From a virus, in the IMG/VR virus record IMGVR_UViG_3300034352_000094, positions 1-31,991 of that record: 31,991 nt of DNA; one strand, 5' to 3'. Below, piece after piece: positions 7,640 through 19,600 of this stretch. The translations under genes and the position numbers were made by a program. The number at the start of each line of letters is the position of its first letter. Position 1 is the first letter of the stretch. The notes beneath the pieces were generated by a model, which made no database searches, was not told where the DNA came from, and worked only from the letters and a program-made list of their open reading frames with translations.

Positions 7640-10600
7640 ATGGGAAACGACGAGAGTTTAGCAGAAGCTAAAAAAGCATTTAGAAATGGTAACGGTAATG
7701 GTGCTGATAATGAAATAACCCTTACTAAAAATCTCCCTCCTCTTACTGAAGAGGAAAAGAGTAAAGCCTTATTACAAGAAACATTAAGACGACGACAAGA
7801 AGAACACCCCGCCAAGTATGATGAATTTGGTAACTTACCAAGCCCTCCTAATAATTTTGTTCAGAAAGCACGACAAGTTCAAGCAGAAGTTAATGAACAA
7901 AAAGCTAAAATCCTTAAAGACGTCCTTCCCCAGAAAGAGAATACTGCTGCACAAATAAGAGAACAAAAGCAAAGAGCTATTAATATAGAACTTCCAGAGA
8001 TGTCTATGGTAGATCATCCGCTTGAAGAGGACCTATCTGGAGGTGGTTTCACAAGTCTACAAAGTGGTACAGGACCGGGGCAAATTCCAACAGAAAGAGA
8101 TGTAATTCATGGGAAGATTGAAGCTGCCGCTAATAAGCATGAACTTCCTCCAAAACTTTCTCTTATGCTGGCTCAACAAGAATCAGGTTTGGATAACGCA
8201 GCTGTTTCACAAACAGGAGTTCAAGGCCTATTTCAAGTAACTGCAGAAACTGGGGATGAAATGTTTAAAGGTACCGGGGTTAAGTTTGATGTTAATAACA
8301 TGGATCATCAAATAGAAGCCGGTAGTAAATATCTAGCTAAGCATATTAAAGACTGGAAAGCTAAAGGCTTTAGTGAACAGCAGGCTCAGCATTTAGCTAC
8401 TATGTCTTACAATACTGGGTTTGGGCGTGTGTCCCAAGCTATTAAAGCTACAAAAAAAGCTAACCCTAGTATGCAAGAAATAGAAGATGCTGGCCTTATT
8501 TTATTTCCAGAATCTGAAATAAAAGATGGAAAAGAATATCCATTTTCTAAAGACGAATATAAATCAAAATCTCATAAAGCTAGAAGCTTTAGAGAAGGAG
8601 TGGGTCACTGGAAAAAGATACACTATGATGATAGTGGTAATCTTATAGATTATCGTAAAGTAGATGAAACTCCTTTTGAACCTGGAAAGGTACTCCCATC
8701 TCCTACAACTCCTGTAGAAAGAATAGATACCGGTGAAAGACCTGAAACAATTCCCGTTGAGGTAAGAGAACAAGAAGAAGTTATTATTCCTAGTGAACTG
8801 TCTCCAGTACCTATGGTAAAAGTGGCAGATCCACGATTCCCAGGTGCAAACGTACCTCATGTACCTTCTCCTATAACTAATCCAGACATTCCACCGCCTA
8901 CAAAGCAGGTAAAAACTAAACCTATTTCTCAAATAACAGCTAGTCCTAAAGAGACTACTGATTTATTAACTAAGAAAACTACCAAAGCTCCTACTATTAC
9001 TGAGGAAGAATCTTTAGAAGAAAGCCCTACTGAAATACCTCCCACAGAAGAGGAAGTCAATAAACCAGGAGATATTGCTAAAAAGGTTGTAGAAAGTAAA
9101 GACCGCGATTTAGAGTTTTTTACTGAACAAGAACAAACTGCTTTTAAAACAGGTGAAAAAGCTGGAGAAAGCTTAGCAAGTATAAATATAAAAAAACAAT
9201 GGAATCAACTATTAGATACTTTCGTGGAAACTCCGGATATATTTCAGCAAGGAGTAAAGAATAGCGTTGATAGTCTAAAAGGTTTAGCAGAACGCTATAT
9301 GGAATATAAAGGTATAACAGGTGTATCTGGAAATCAATTAGTAGATTATGTTACAAAAAATTCAGCAGAATTTGTTGATTGGGTTAAACAAACAGAGCGT
9401 TTAAAACAAAAAGAAATAGAAAGAAGAACAGGTAAAGCGTATGTACAAGAATTCGTAGGTAGTAAACAAGCAAGAGACAAAGAACTAAAAGCTAAACACA
9501 AGAAGGACGACATAGCAAAAGTTGGTGGCTTAGGTAATTGGAATGCAATTCAAAAAGATGATCAAGTAGGAATACGAGCAGGATTAGATGAATTAGCGGA
9601 TAAAATGGACGGAGCCAATCAAACTGGAAACGATGCTCTAGTAAAAACACTTAAAGAACAATACGTTAAATTACACAAGTTTAAAAAAGAAAAGATTGTA
9701 CAGAAAGCCACGGAAACAACCTACACTCCAATTAAAAAACCTAGCATTTTAGATAAATATCCTCTGCATATTTCTTCTGATATGGATGTCAGTATAGGTC
9801 AAGGACTGTCGTCTGCTTGGGATATGATGCCATCTGCTGAAATACAAGCAGCAGGAGAAGGAATGCTAAAGATGGAGTCTTTAGAAAATAAGACTCCTGT
9901 TGTATCAACATATGGCAAAAACGTATTTGAACATGAAGACGGTAGATGGTCAGTCCAGACTCATGACGGCAGAGTACTCAATTTCCACAGTGAAATTGAA
10001 GCTAAATCATACGGTGATTACAACGCAGCAAATGCCAAAGGAATGCATGAAGGTGCCCCACCAGCTGGTAGTCCTCATGAGTATTTTAATAGGGTTATGG
10101 AAGGCCTAGCAATGCCTGCTGAGTTATTAGGCAGTGCAATGGTTGGAAAAACTACTTTAATACAAAAAACCGCAGAATGGAATCATATAGAAGTAAAAAA
10201 CGGACGTGCTCCTATTACTGATGAGATATTAGAAAAATACAAGAATAAAGAATTATCAATAACCGACCCTTTTCACAAAACCCTTGTTCGATTAGATAAA
10301 GAAGCTAAGGAAAATAGAGCAGAATATGCTGCTATTGGTAGATTTGCTGATAGTTATAGAAAGTATTTTCCTGTAAATAGAAAACATATGGCAGGAGCTG
10401 CTACTGCTTTTAAACTTATTCATCAATCAAAAAAGCACGGTAAATTAGATTCTCTTTTACATGTATATAATAATATAGGCACTTTTATGGAACAGGGGTT
10501 TGATAGTGTCGGATTTACGTTAGCACTGACACTAGGTAACGTACCTGTACAATTAGGTATGCTTGCTAGTTTAGCTAAAGGTCAAGCTACTAAAATGATT

Positions 10601-13600
10601 GAGGACTATGTTAAAGAGCATGGAGAAGAACCTTCTTTAGAAATAATAGAACGTATAAATATAGCCGCCGCTTTCAGTCTTGCAGCTGAAAAAATTAGTA
10701 TGGGATACATGAAGGGCGTAGTTAAGGGTTTACCTATAGTAGGTGATCAAGCTAAGTGGGTTGGTAAAGTAGGAGCAGCTATAAATAGATCTATCGATAG
10801 TAATATTGCTACTAGTCTTCTTAAAAGAATAGCAGTTAAACCCGCTATATCAATGTTTGGGGAGGGCGTACAGGAACGATTTAGTCAAGAAGCTGAACAC
10901 TATGGAATGAAAGGAGAATGGTTACCGCCCGAAGAAGGAACCCTCGCTATTGTTTCAGGAATGACTGCAGCACCTGGAGTTGGTGGTACTTTATTAACGC
11001 TACAAATAGGCGGTAAAATTGCTAAAACAATAGCAAGTCCTAGTAAATTAAAACTACAAAGGGAACGATTTCAATACGAGTTAAATAGACTCACTATACA
11101 GGAAGGACAGATTAATAAGCATGATCGTATATCTAATCTTGATGAACAGATAGAAAATCTAGAACAAGAAATAAATCCATACACAGGTCCAGAAGGCTCG
11201 GGTGTTGAAACAGCTAATGATCGTTTTATGTTTCATTACGATCAAGCACGTATGAATGATATTCCTCATCGTGAGGCAATAGCAGATGCTAAAAGAAGAA
11301 CAAGTGAAGAGGTCGTACAACTTAAACAAGAAAGAGCTGAATTAATCAAAGATACTCCTGTTATAAGACTTAGAGATACAGTATTAGCCGAGAGTATTAG
11401 AGAACAAATAGCAGAAATAGACAAACTAATTACAAAAGGGGATAACGCCCAATCTATCGCAACCCTTGAAAATACTAAAAAAGATCTTGAAGCAAAATTA
11501 GATGCCCCAGCTAATAAAGAACAACTTGCATTCCATAAAGAAGCAGTATTAAACGATAAAAAATTAGCAGAAAAGCTTCTTATAGCTACTGATCCAAAAG
11601 CATCAAAAGAAGATAAAGAGGCAGCTAAAAAAGATCCGTTAGATGTTGGGGCAATTGCTGGTCTAAAACAGCAAGTATCTAACCTGGCTACAATGACTAG
11701 TGCCATCTTGGGCCCAGAAAAAGGAGACCCTGTTGCCTTAAAAGAAGGGGATACCTATAAACCTGAAAAAGGTAGTGGTTTAAAACTACGCCAACAAGAA
11801 GGACAGGCCAGTATTGTTGAACTTATACCAGAAAACCCAGAATGGCTTGATGAACAAGGAAGAAGAAAGACAGAAAGAGATTTTCCTGATAAAGCAGCTT
11901 ATCAAGAATTTCTTAATGAAACTAAAGAGTTTGATGCTAACCAGAAAAAAGGTAAAGAAAAGCTTGCTGAACTTCGTAAAGAGCAAACCAACCTAGACCC
12001 CGAACAAGTAACGGCATTTAGAGCATCTGAAATTTTAAAATTATTAGCTTCAGTATCTAAGAAAGATCTAAATGATGAAGAAAAGAAAGTTATTCGCGGA
12101 ATAATAAAAGAACTTGAAGAAACAGGAGTTTTAGGACCTGAGGCAGAAGAGGGTAAATCATTAGCTGATAAGTTATTTAGTGGGCCAGATCCATTTGGTG
12201 ACGCACAAAATGCTAGCCCAGAAGAACTACAAAGATTAATTGATGATCCTTTAGTTACTGATGCAACTAAAAAGCATTTAGTAGCAATACAAAAAGCTAA
12301 TAAAATTAAGAAGAGTTCTAGAAAGAATGTTCATGATAAAAATATTCAAGAAGTAGGTGAAGAGGTTGTTTCTGGAGAAGAAGGGGATTTTAAAGGTCTC
12401 CATACTTATCGAGATCACATAATAGCTTTATTTAAAAATCCAGATAAATTAGGAGCAAAAGCATTAGCTCGAAAAGTTCAAGTCCAAATGGAAGCAATGA
12501 ACACCCATGCGGCGAATCTTAATAAGAAACTCAGTGCATTTAAAGAAGCAGCTCAGCGTAATATAGATACTCCTGCTGGAGTAGATAAAGATGATAATCA
12601 GCTTCTTTGGACTGTAAGAGGTAATCGCGCTGTAGATGACACCGGTAGACTAACAGGCTCACGAGAAATGACCTACTCTGTCCAGACAATGACAGAGGCA
12701 GAGTACACACAGAAACGAGAAGTTGAAGGGAAATACCTCAATAGAATAGATGCTAATTCTTCTACTGCCACACCTAAGCAAAAGAACGGTTCAGCAAAAT
12801 TAATTAAAACTCTTAACGAGGAAGTAAAACTAGGAAAACTTGCAGTAGATGCTGTTAATACGTATGAAGGTACATCTATTGATAAACAACAAAAGCTTCG
12901 TACAGTTGGTGCCTCTAGTAACAAACTATTTCAAATTGAATTAAAGAAAATTAAATCACAAATAGAAGCACCTATAGAAGAAATTACTGATGAAGTTATA
13001 GAAGATATAGATGCTACAGATGAAACAAAAACTGAAGAAGGAAAGAAAGAACCTAAAGATAAGAAAGAAACTGCAGAGGAAGAAATAAAAAGACTTAAAT
13101 CAGAAGTTAAGGAGACGCCAGATGAAGCTAAAAGCGAAAGAATTGAACATCTTATCAACGAAATATTTCTTGAACAATCAGAAGAAACTAGATCCGATGA
13201 AGATGGAGCACCTCAAGGAGAAGATGACATATTTAATGAAGCTGCTGAATCTCCTGATGCAACTCCTGAACCTACTGAGCAGGCTGAGGGGGGAGAACGA
13301 GCAGTACCACCAGAGACAGGTGAAGGTGCTAAACCCACCGAAGAAGGGAAGATTGAATCTGTTAAAAAGGTATTTCAAGATTTCATAACAACTGCTACTA
13401 AGAAGTACTGGCCTGTTATAAAATCAGTTAGTGCCAAGAATTTAGATAAGATGTTAGGTTTGTTTAATGCGGTATTTTCAGATCTAGTTAAAATAGGATC
13501 AGATGATTTAAGCATAGCAGGTCTTCATACTTTAGCAGATGACGTATTTGTAAAAAATGATAAAGGGCTTATATCAACTATTCCACTAAGAAAAGCTCTT

Positions 13601-16600
13601 AGAGATTTAGGGATGTCTCCAGCAGGAGCGCATGCTTTAGCTGACAGATATCAAAAATTTAAAGCTAGATATGAAAATATTGTATGGAAGGGGAACATAA
13701 AAGGAAGAACATATAAGAAGGATAAAAAGGGAGAGCCAACTAATGAAATTAGATATAAAGGAACTATGGTGCAGTTCCTTGATTCAGAAGATGCGACTAC
13801 TTATGAAGTAGAAACAGTTACTGATGGTCAAGCTAAGCTTGAAGGTAAAACAGAACTAGTACCGGTAGAAGAACTATTTGATGTAAATAACTTCGCTATT
13901 AGAAATCCCCTCTCTATCCTATTACGTAAAGACGAGACAGATCCAAAAGATCAGATAGGCAAATTACCTGATCAAGTAATATTTGGAATGATGTTAAGCG
14001 CGATAAACTTTAGACAACATACCCTTAATAACGAAAGATTTTCTTCTGACTGGGAGAAGTCCTTATTTCTATACGGCGGCAAGGATACTGTTCTTAGTTC
14101 GACTGAAGAGGCACAATTAAAAGATCTTGGTTATGGTTATAACGATACTGCTGAAAGTATAGGACGAGATGTTGCATCCTTATTAAGGATGTCTGCTAAA
14201 AAGATAGCTAAAGACCACCCAACGATAACACAGCATGGAGCTGATTTATATTTTGATAATTTAATCCCAGCTCTAGGAATGATGGCTATAGAAATAGGCC
14301 AAGGAACAGATGCAAATTCCTTATTTACAATTGAAGAGAAGAAGTGGCAGTTTAAAGATGGGGATGACAACAAGGGTTATGTAGAAGGAAGAAATTTTAA
14401 TGATGCAGATCCAAATGATAAAGGCGCTGCACCTTATTACAGACACATTAAAGTACCAGAAGGAGATAAAGGAGTTCCTGTAAAACTGAAACAAGCATTA
14501 AGGGACTCATTAACTGAATTAGTTAAAGTTACAAAAACCCAAATGAATAATTATGGGTTTGAACCTCTTAGTGAACCTCCAGAAGTTTCAAATGATATTA
14601 AAGGAACTTTTGGGAATATCCCACGAAAAGTTAAAAACCTTCTTAAAAAACTCCAAAAACAAAAATGGAATACAGCTGAAACCCTAGATTCAGTAGTTGC
14701 TCTAGAAGGTCATAGAGATGTTTTAGAACAACTAATGGGGATAGTAGAACTTAAAGGGATAGATCGTCATAAATCTGAAAAAGACTCTCTTGAAGCTGCT
14801 AATAAAGATAAGATTACCGATTTAGAAGAAATTTTAGCAGCATACGATAAGGGCGGAGATAATAATTCATTAAAAGATTTCTACTATAAATATGAATTGC
14901 AAAATCAGCATCGTATTTTAATGCAGGGAAGAATTAACCCTCAGCAAAGTAAAGTTACTAGATTCCTACTACAATCTTGGGGAGCACAAACATACAACTC
15001 AGAAAATCTCTGGAAATTTAAATTAGCTGTAGCTCAGAATTTTGGTATTGGTGTAGATAAAGAGAATCTAGTATTTGCAGAGCTGGCATTTGATGACATT
15101 GTAGAAAATGAAAATGTCCAAAATGCAGTAAAAGCTTTATCAAATATTCAGAATAAAAAAGGAGATCAGAAAGAACTAGCTAAAAAATTAGCTGATGCAT
15201 TAGCAGCCATTAAACTTACAGACGATTATAAAGATAGTGATCTATCTCTGCTGAATGCTATTACTGCATTAACTAATTACATGCCTGATGGTACTCCACA
15301 AGCTGAATTTAAATCCGATGTAGTGTTTGAAGCAGATGGTATCTCCAATGGGTTTGCTATGAATGTTATGCAATTCCCTATGTTTGCCAATCTGGAAAAG
15401 ATACTTAATCAGATAGGCAACTACTTCGACGTTAGAACTCCCCACGATACAACTCAACCTGATGTTTATGTGACTTTAGGTGGTCATGTTAAAGATGGAG
15501 CAACCGCTAAGCAAAGTTATGAGTGGTATGCAAATAATTCCTGGAAAGACGACTTTAAACATGAAACATACGCTGAAACTGATTCTGGTGAGACAGGTAC
15601 AGATATTGTAATTCATCGAGGTACTAAAGCAGAACCTTTAACAGAACAGGATAAGACGGAAAATAGGATAGCAAAAAGCATTTTAATAGATAGATATAAA
15701 GCACGAGATGAAGCTCTAAATAATGTTTACTCAAATTTTGGAGATAAGAAACAACTACGTAAAGTCGTTAAATACCCATTCCTGATTTATATGTATGGTG
15801 GAGGTATTGATCGTATTTCCAAGGATGTTAGCAAAGACATTATTAAAAGTATTTATGAAACTGCCGGTACTATATTCAGAGAATATAAAGGGATGGAAAC
15901 CGGTGATCCTGAAGTTCTCAAAGCATTAAGTAATCATCCTTCCGGTCCTATTAAAACACAACAACAGTACCGAGATACCAAGATGAAAACATTCTTGGAT
16001 AGCTTAGAAGAACTTGGAGCGTTCAAGGGAGACAAACTTAGTAGAGAGCAATATGAAAAAGCGCTATTAGAAAAAGATGAGGAAACAGGCAAGTTAGTTG
16101 GTAAATCCCTGGAACTATTTTTTAATGACTCAGAACTAACTCAACAAGTTAGCAGGACGATTGCTCCTAGATTTGATTATGGGTTAGATAAAATGCTGGG
16201 AGAAACTAAGGGCCCAAGAGACGCCGTAGTTCAAATGGGAGAAATGCTTCATAACGTATTTATGTTGCATTACAAAAAAGCATACAACGAAGAACTCGAT
16301 AAAATAAACCAGGAGTATAAAGCATCCCTTAGTGAGGAAGATAAAGCTAACTTTACCCCATTAACAAAATTAACAAAGAAACAGATTACACATCTTATTA
16401 AAGATGTTAATGGAAAGTTAATACATGTATTCCCTCAATACGAAGGACCTCTATCTCAAATTCTAGAAAATAGTAAGGGAGAAGATTATATTGAAGGCGC
16501 TGTTGATTTAAGCGACATGGAGTTTGTCAGAAAGGACACTGATAAAGAAACTAAGGAGACATTTGATAGCGAAATATCTGAGATTTCATATGCCAAAGAT

Positions 16601-19600
16601 GGCAAGAAGAAAACTCGTGAGAGTTTTCCTAGCCAGTTAAAATTTATTGAACCTGGAGTTGCTGCACTAATCCGTCAGATCATTAATATGGATTCTGTAG
16701 TTCTTACTCAGACATTAAATGGAACAAATAGAAAGGGTGACCCAAGAATCACTGAAGGGTTTACTAATATAGAGTGGGCAGGAAATACCCAACTTATACC
16801 GCTTCATGATGCTTTCATGGGTAGTCCTGAACATATGTCTACCGTATCTGAAATATACGGAAAGATCTACTTAGAATACAGTCTCAAGCATAGCATTATA
16901 GAAAAAACTTTTAGTCAGTTAGAAAAAGTTATCGAACTAACTAAAAAGCTAGACAATGTAAATCTTGATGTTAAAGACTATCGTCCATTAATGGATGACC
17001 TAGAGCAACAGTACCAACGGAAGCAAATGGATAGAGGAGTAGATGATATTAAAAGCGTTGAAGAGATTATTAACGAATTTGAATCAATGCAAACCGCTGT
17101 TATTATAGCTCGAAAAGCATTAGCAAAAAGAATTAAAGATGAAGGCATGGTATCTCATCAAATGTACATGCCGAGAAAAGATGATTTGATTACTAAGGCA
17201 CGTAGTTTTTATGACTATGTAATGCAAACCCATGTAGAACCTTCTCTTAAGGACAGGAAAACAGCAGAACGTAGTGAACCAACTGTTAGATATGTAGATG
17301 AAGATATTATTTCAGCAGTTGATGGTAAACGTGTTGTAGCAGCACAAACAGATCATGAAAACAATCAAATACTTATTAATAAAGCCGAAGTTGCACGTAC
17401 GTTTAAAAAGAAAGCCTGGACTGTTGCAAAAATGAAAGGAGTTATTCCATATGCTGCAGATGCATTTAAAACTGTGGAAGAATGGGAAGTATTTCTAATA
17501 GCTCATGAGAGAGCTCACTTTACTAAGGCTAATCAAAGTCTTCCTAAAGGATCTATTAGGGAAAATAATGCTAATACGGAAGCATATAGAGCAGTCCAAC
17601 GACTAAGAGAAACTGAGGAAACTGATGAAGCAGAAGGAGAGCCTTTACCTGTTAATCCATATCAATTATTTAAAGACGCCAGTGGTAACTGGACGTTCAC
17701 TAATTTAGGTCAAACACTAGCCATTGATAAAATGAAAGAGTGGTGGAAAGGAAATTTAGGTAATCTTTTTGTATTACAAGGTAGAGGTGGCACAGGTAAG
17801 ACTACTATTGTTAATAAAGCTCTTGAAGAAATGGGAATACCTATAAGAAATGTTAAATTTGCTTTACCGACACATAAAGCTAAACAAGTAATTATGGGAG
17901 CTGCTGAAGATTACTCAGACGATCAATTCGATACACTTGCTAAATTATTAGGACAGAAACAATATTATGATTGGGACAAAAATGTTTTTGATTTCAAAAA
18001 AGACCAGAACAAATTTGACTTCTCAATGAAGAAATTAAAAAAAGACGGAATTGAGCTAATTGTTGTTGATGAAGCTTCTATGGTGTCAGAAAATTTTACA
18101 AAAGAACTTAATAATTTATACAAGGAACTGGGTATACGTGTACTTTTTATGGGCGATAATGTGCAGTTGCCTCCTATAGAACAACTACTAGGTCTTATAA
18201 AAGGAAGAATATCATTATCAACAGTATTTGATAATGTAATGGATTTTAATAAAAAAACTGATTTAGGAATTGATAAAGAAACTAGCTATGCTGAATTAAC
18301 TAAACGTATGCGTCAAGGTGAGGAGTCACCTATTTTAGGTATTACAGATATTATTGCTAATACTGCCATAGATGTTTTTAATCGAGCAGTTAGTGATGAT
18401 CAAGATACAAAAGACGAAGATCTTCAATATGATGGTACAAGTAAAAATATATTTTTTAGATTACCAGATATCAAAAAAAGCTCAGAAGTAGATGGTGTCC
18501 ATTATATGGATGGAGAGGGTACACATAATTTTGACAAAACATTAGAGAAGTTTGTTGATGAGTATAAAAAAGATCCTGCTCGTGTTAAATACATTCACTA
18601 CAATAATGAAGTAAATGAACGCACTGTTACATTACGAGCAAAAATTCGTGAATTACTTTTTCCTAATGAAAAAGATGCAGGTGATTTAGAAGCAAGACCT
18701 TTTATTAAAACTGACGAAGTAGCTGAACGTATTGTAGTCTCAGACGTCATAGGTGAACTTGATGAAGAAGGCAAGGTTAAACGGTCAGAGCATTTACATA
18801 ATGGCGATGAGGTTACCGTAGTTTCAGAATTAACTGATGCGTTAGTAGAATTTACGACTGAAAAGGATGGATTCAATCCAGAAAAGTTTTATGGAAGTAT
18901 TCCAGCAAGAATTTTACGAGTTGTAACAGATAAAGGTGTGGAACACTCGTTAGTTATGGAAGATAAAAGGAAAACTGAAGATAACGGAAAACCGATTACG
19001 ATTGACATACCTCTGTATACTAAGAATGAAAAAGGAAAATTTAAAGACTTTATTTATGATGTTGATGGAAAAATAAAAACTAGAAAAATAAGAAGTACAA
19101 GAACTATGGCAGTTATACATAGTAAGCAATCAATGAAGCAACGAGCATATACAAAGAAAAACGAGAAAAAAGAAGAGGTTTCTACATATGCACATAAAGT
19201 ACTTCAAGAAATATTTACATCAGAACCAGCTGCGGCTTATCTAATTAATTCACATAAAGCACAAGGCAGTACCTACCATACTGTATACGTAGACTATGAA
19301 AATATTATGGGTCCAAAAGGACCTCCAGATTGGTTAAGTAAATTAAGTGCACTATACGTAGCTACATCTCGTCCAACTACAAGACTCGTATTAGTAGGAG
19401 ATGGTCAGCTGGAACATGGTAATCCTAAAACAGCCGAACTAGACGCGAATATAAAAATAAGAGAGGATCTTGAAGGCGTAAGACCTACTAGTACTGAAAG
19501 TAAAGGCGAAACTAGATTTAGAAGTGTTAAACGATTTGGAAAAGCACTATGGGATAGAGCAGATGCTATTAAAGATGCAGCTACAATATTTCTTTTTGGT

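Noticed and set aside
10130-10153. GSAMVGKT at residues 831-838 of the giant protein fits the Walker A pattern GxxxxGKT
   Set aside because: It sits in a hydrophobic helix-like stretch, with no strand before it and no Walker B acidic strand at a suitable distance after it. Judged a chance match; the genuine P-loop is at 3381-3389.
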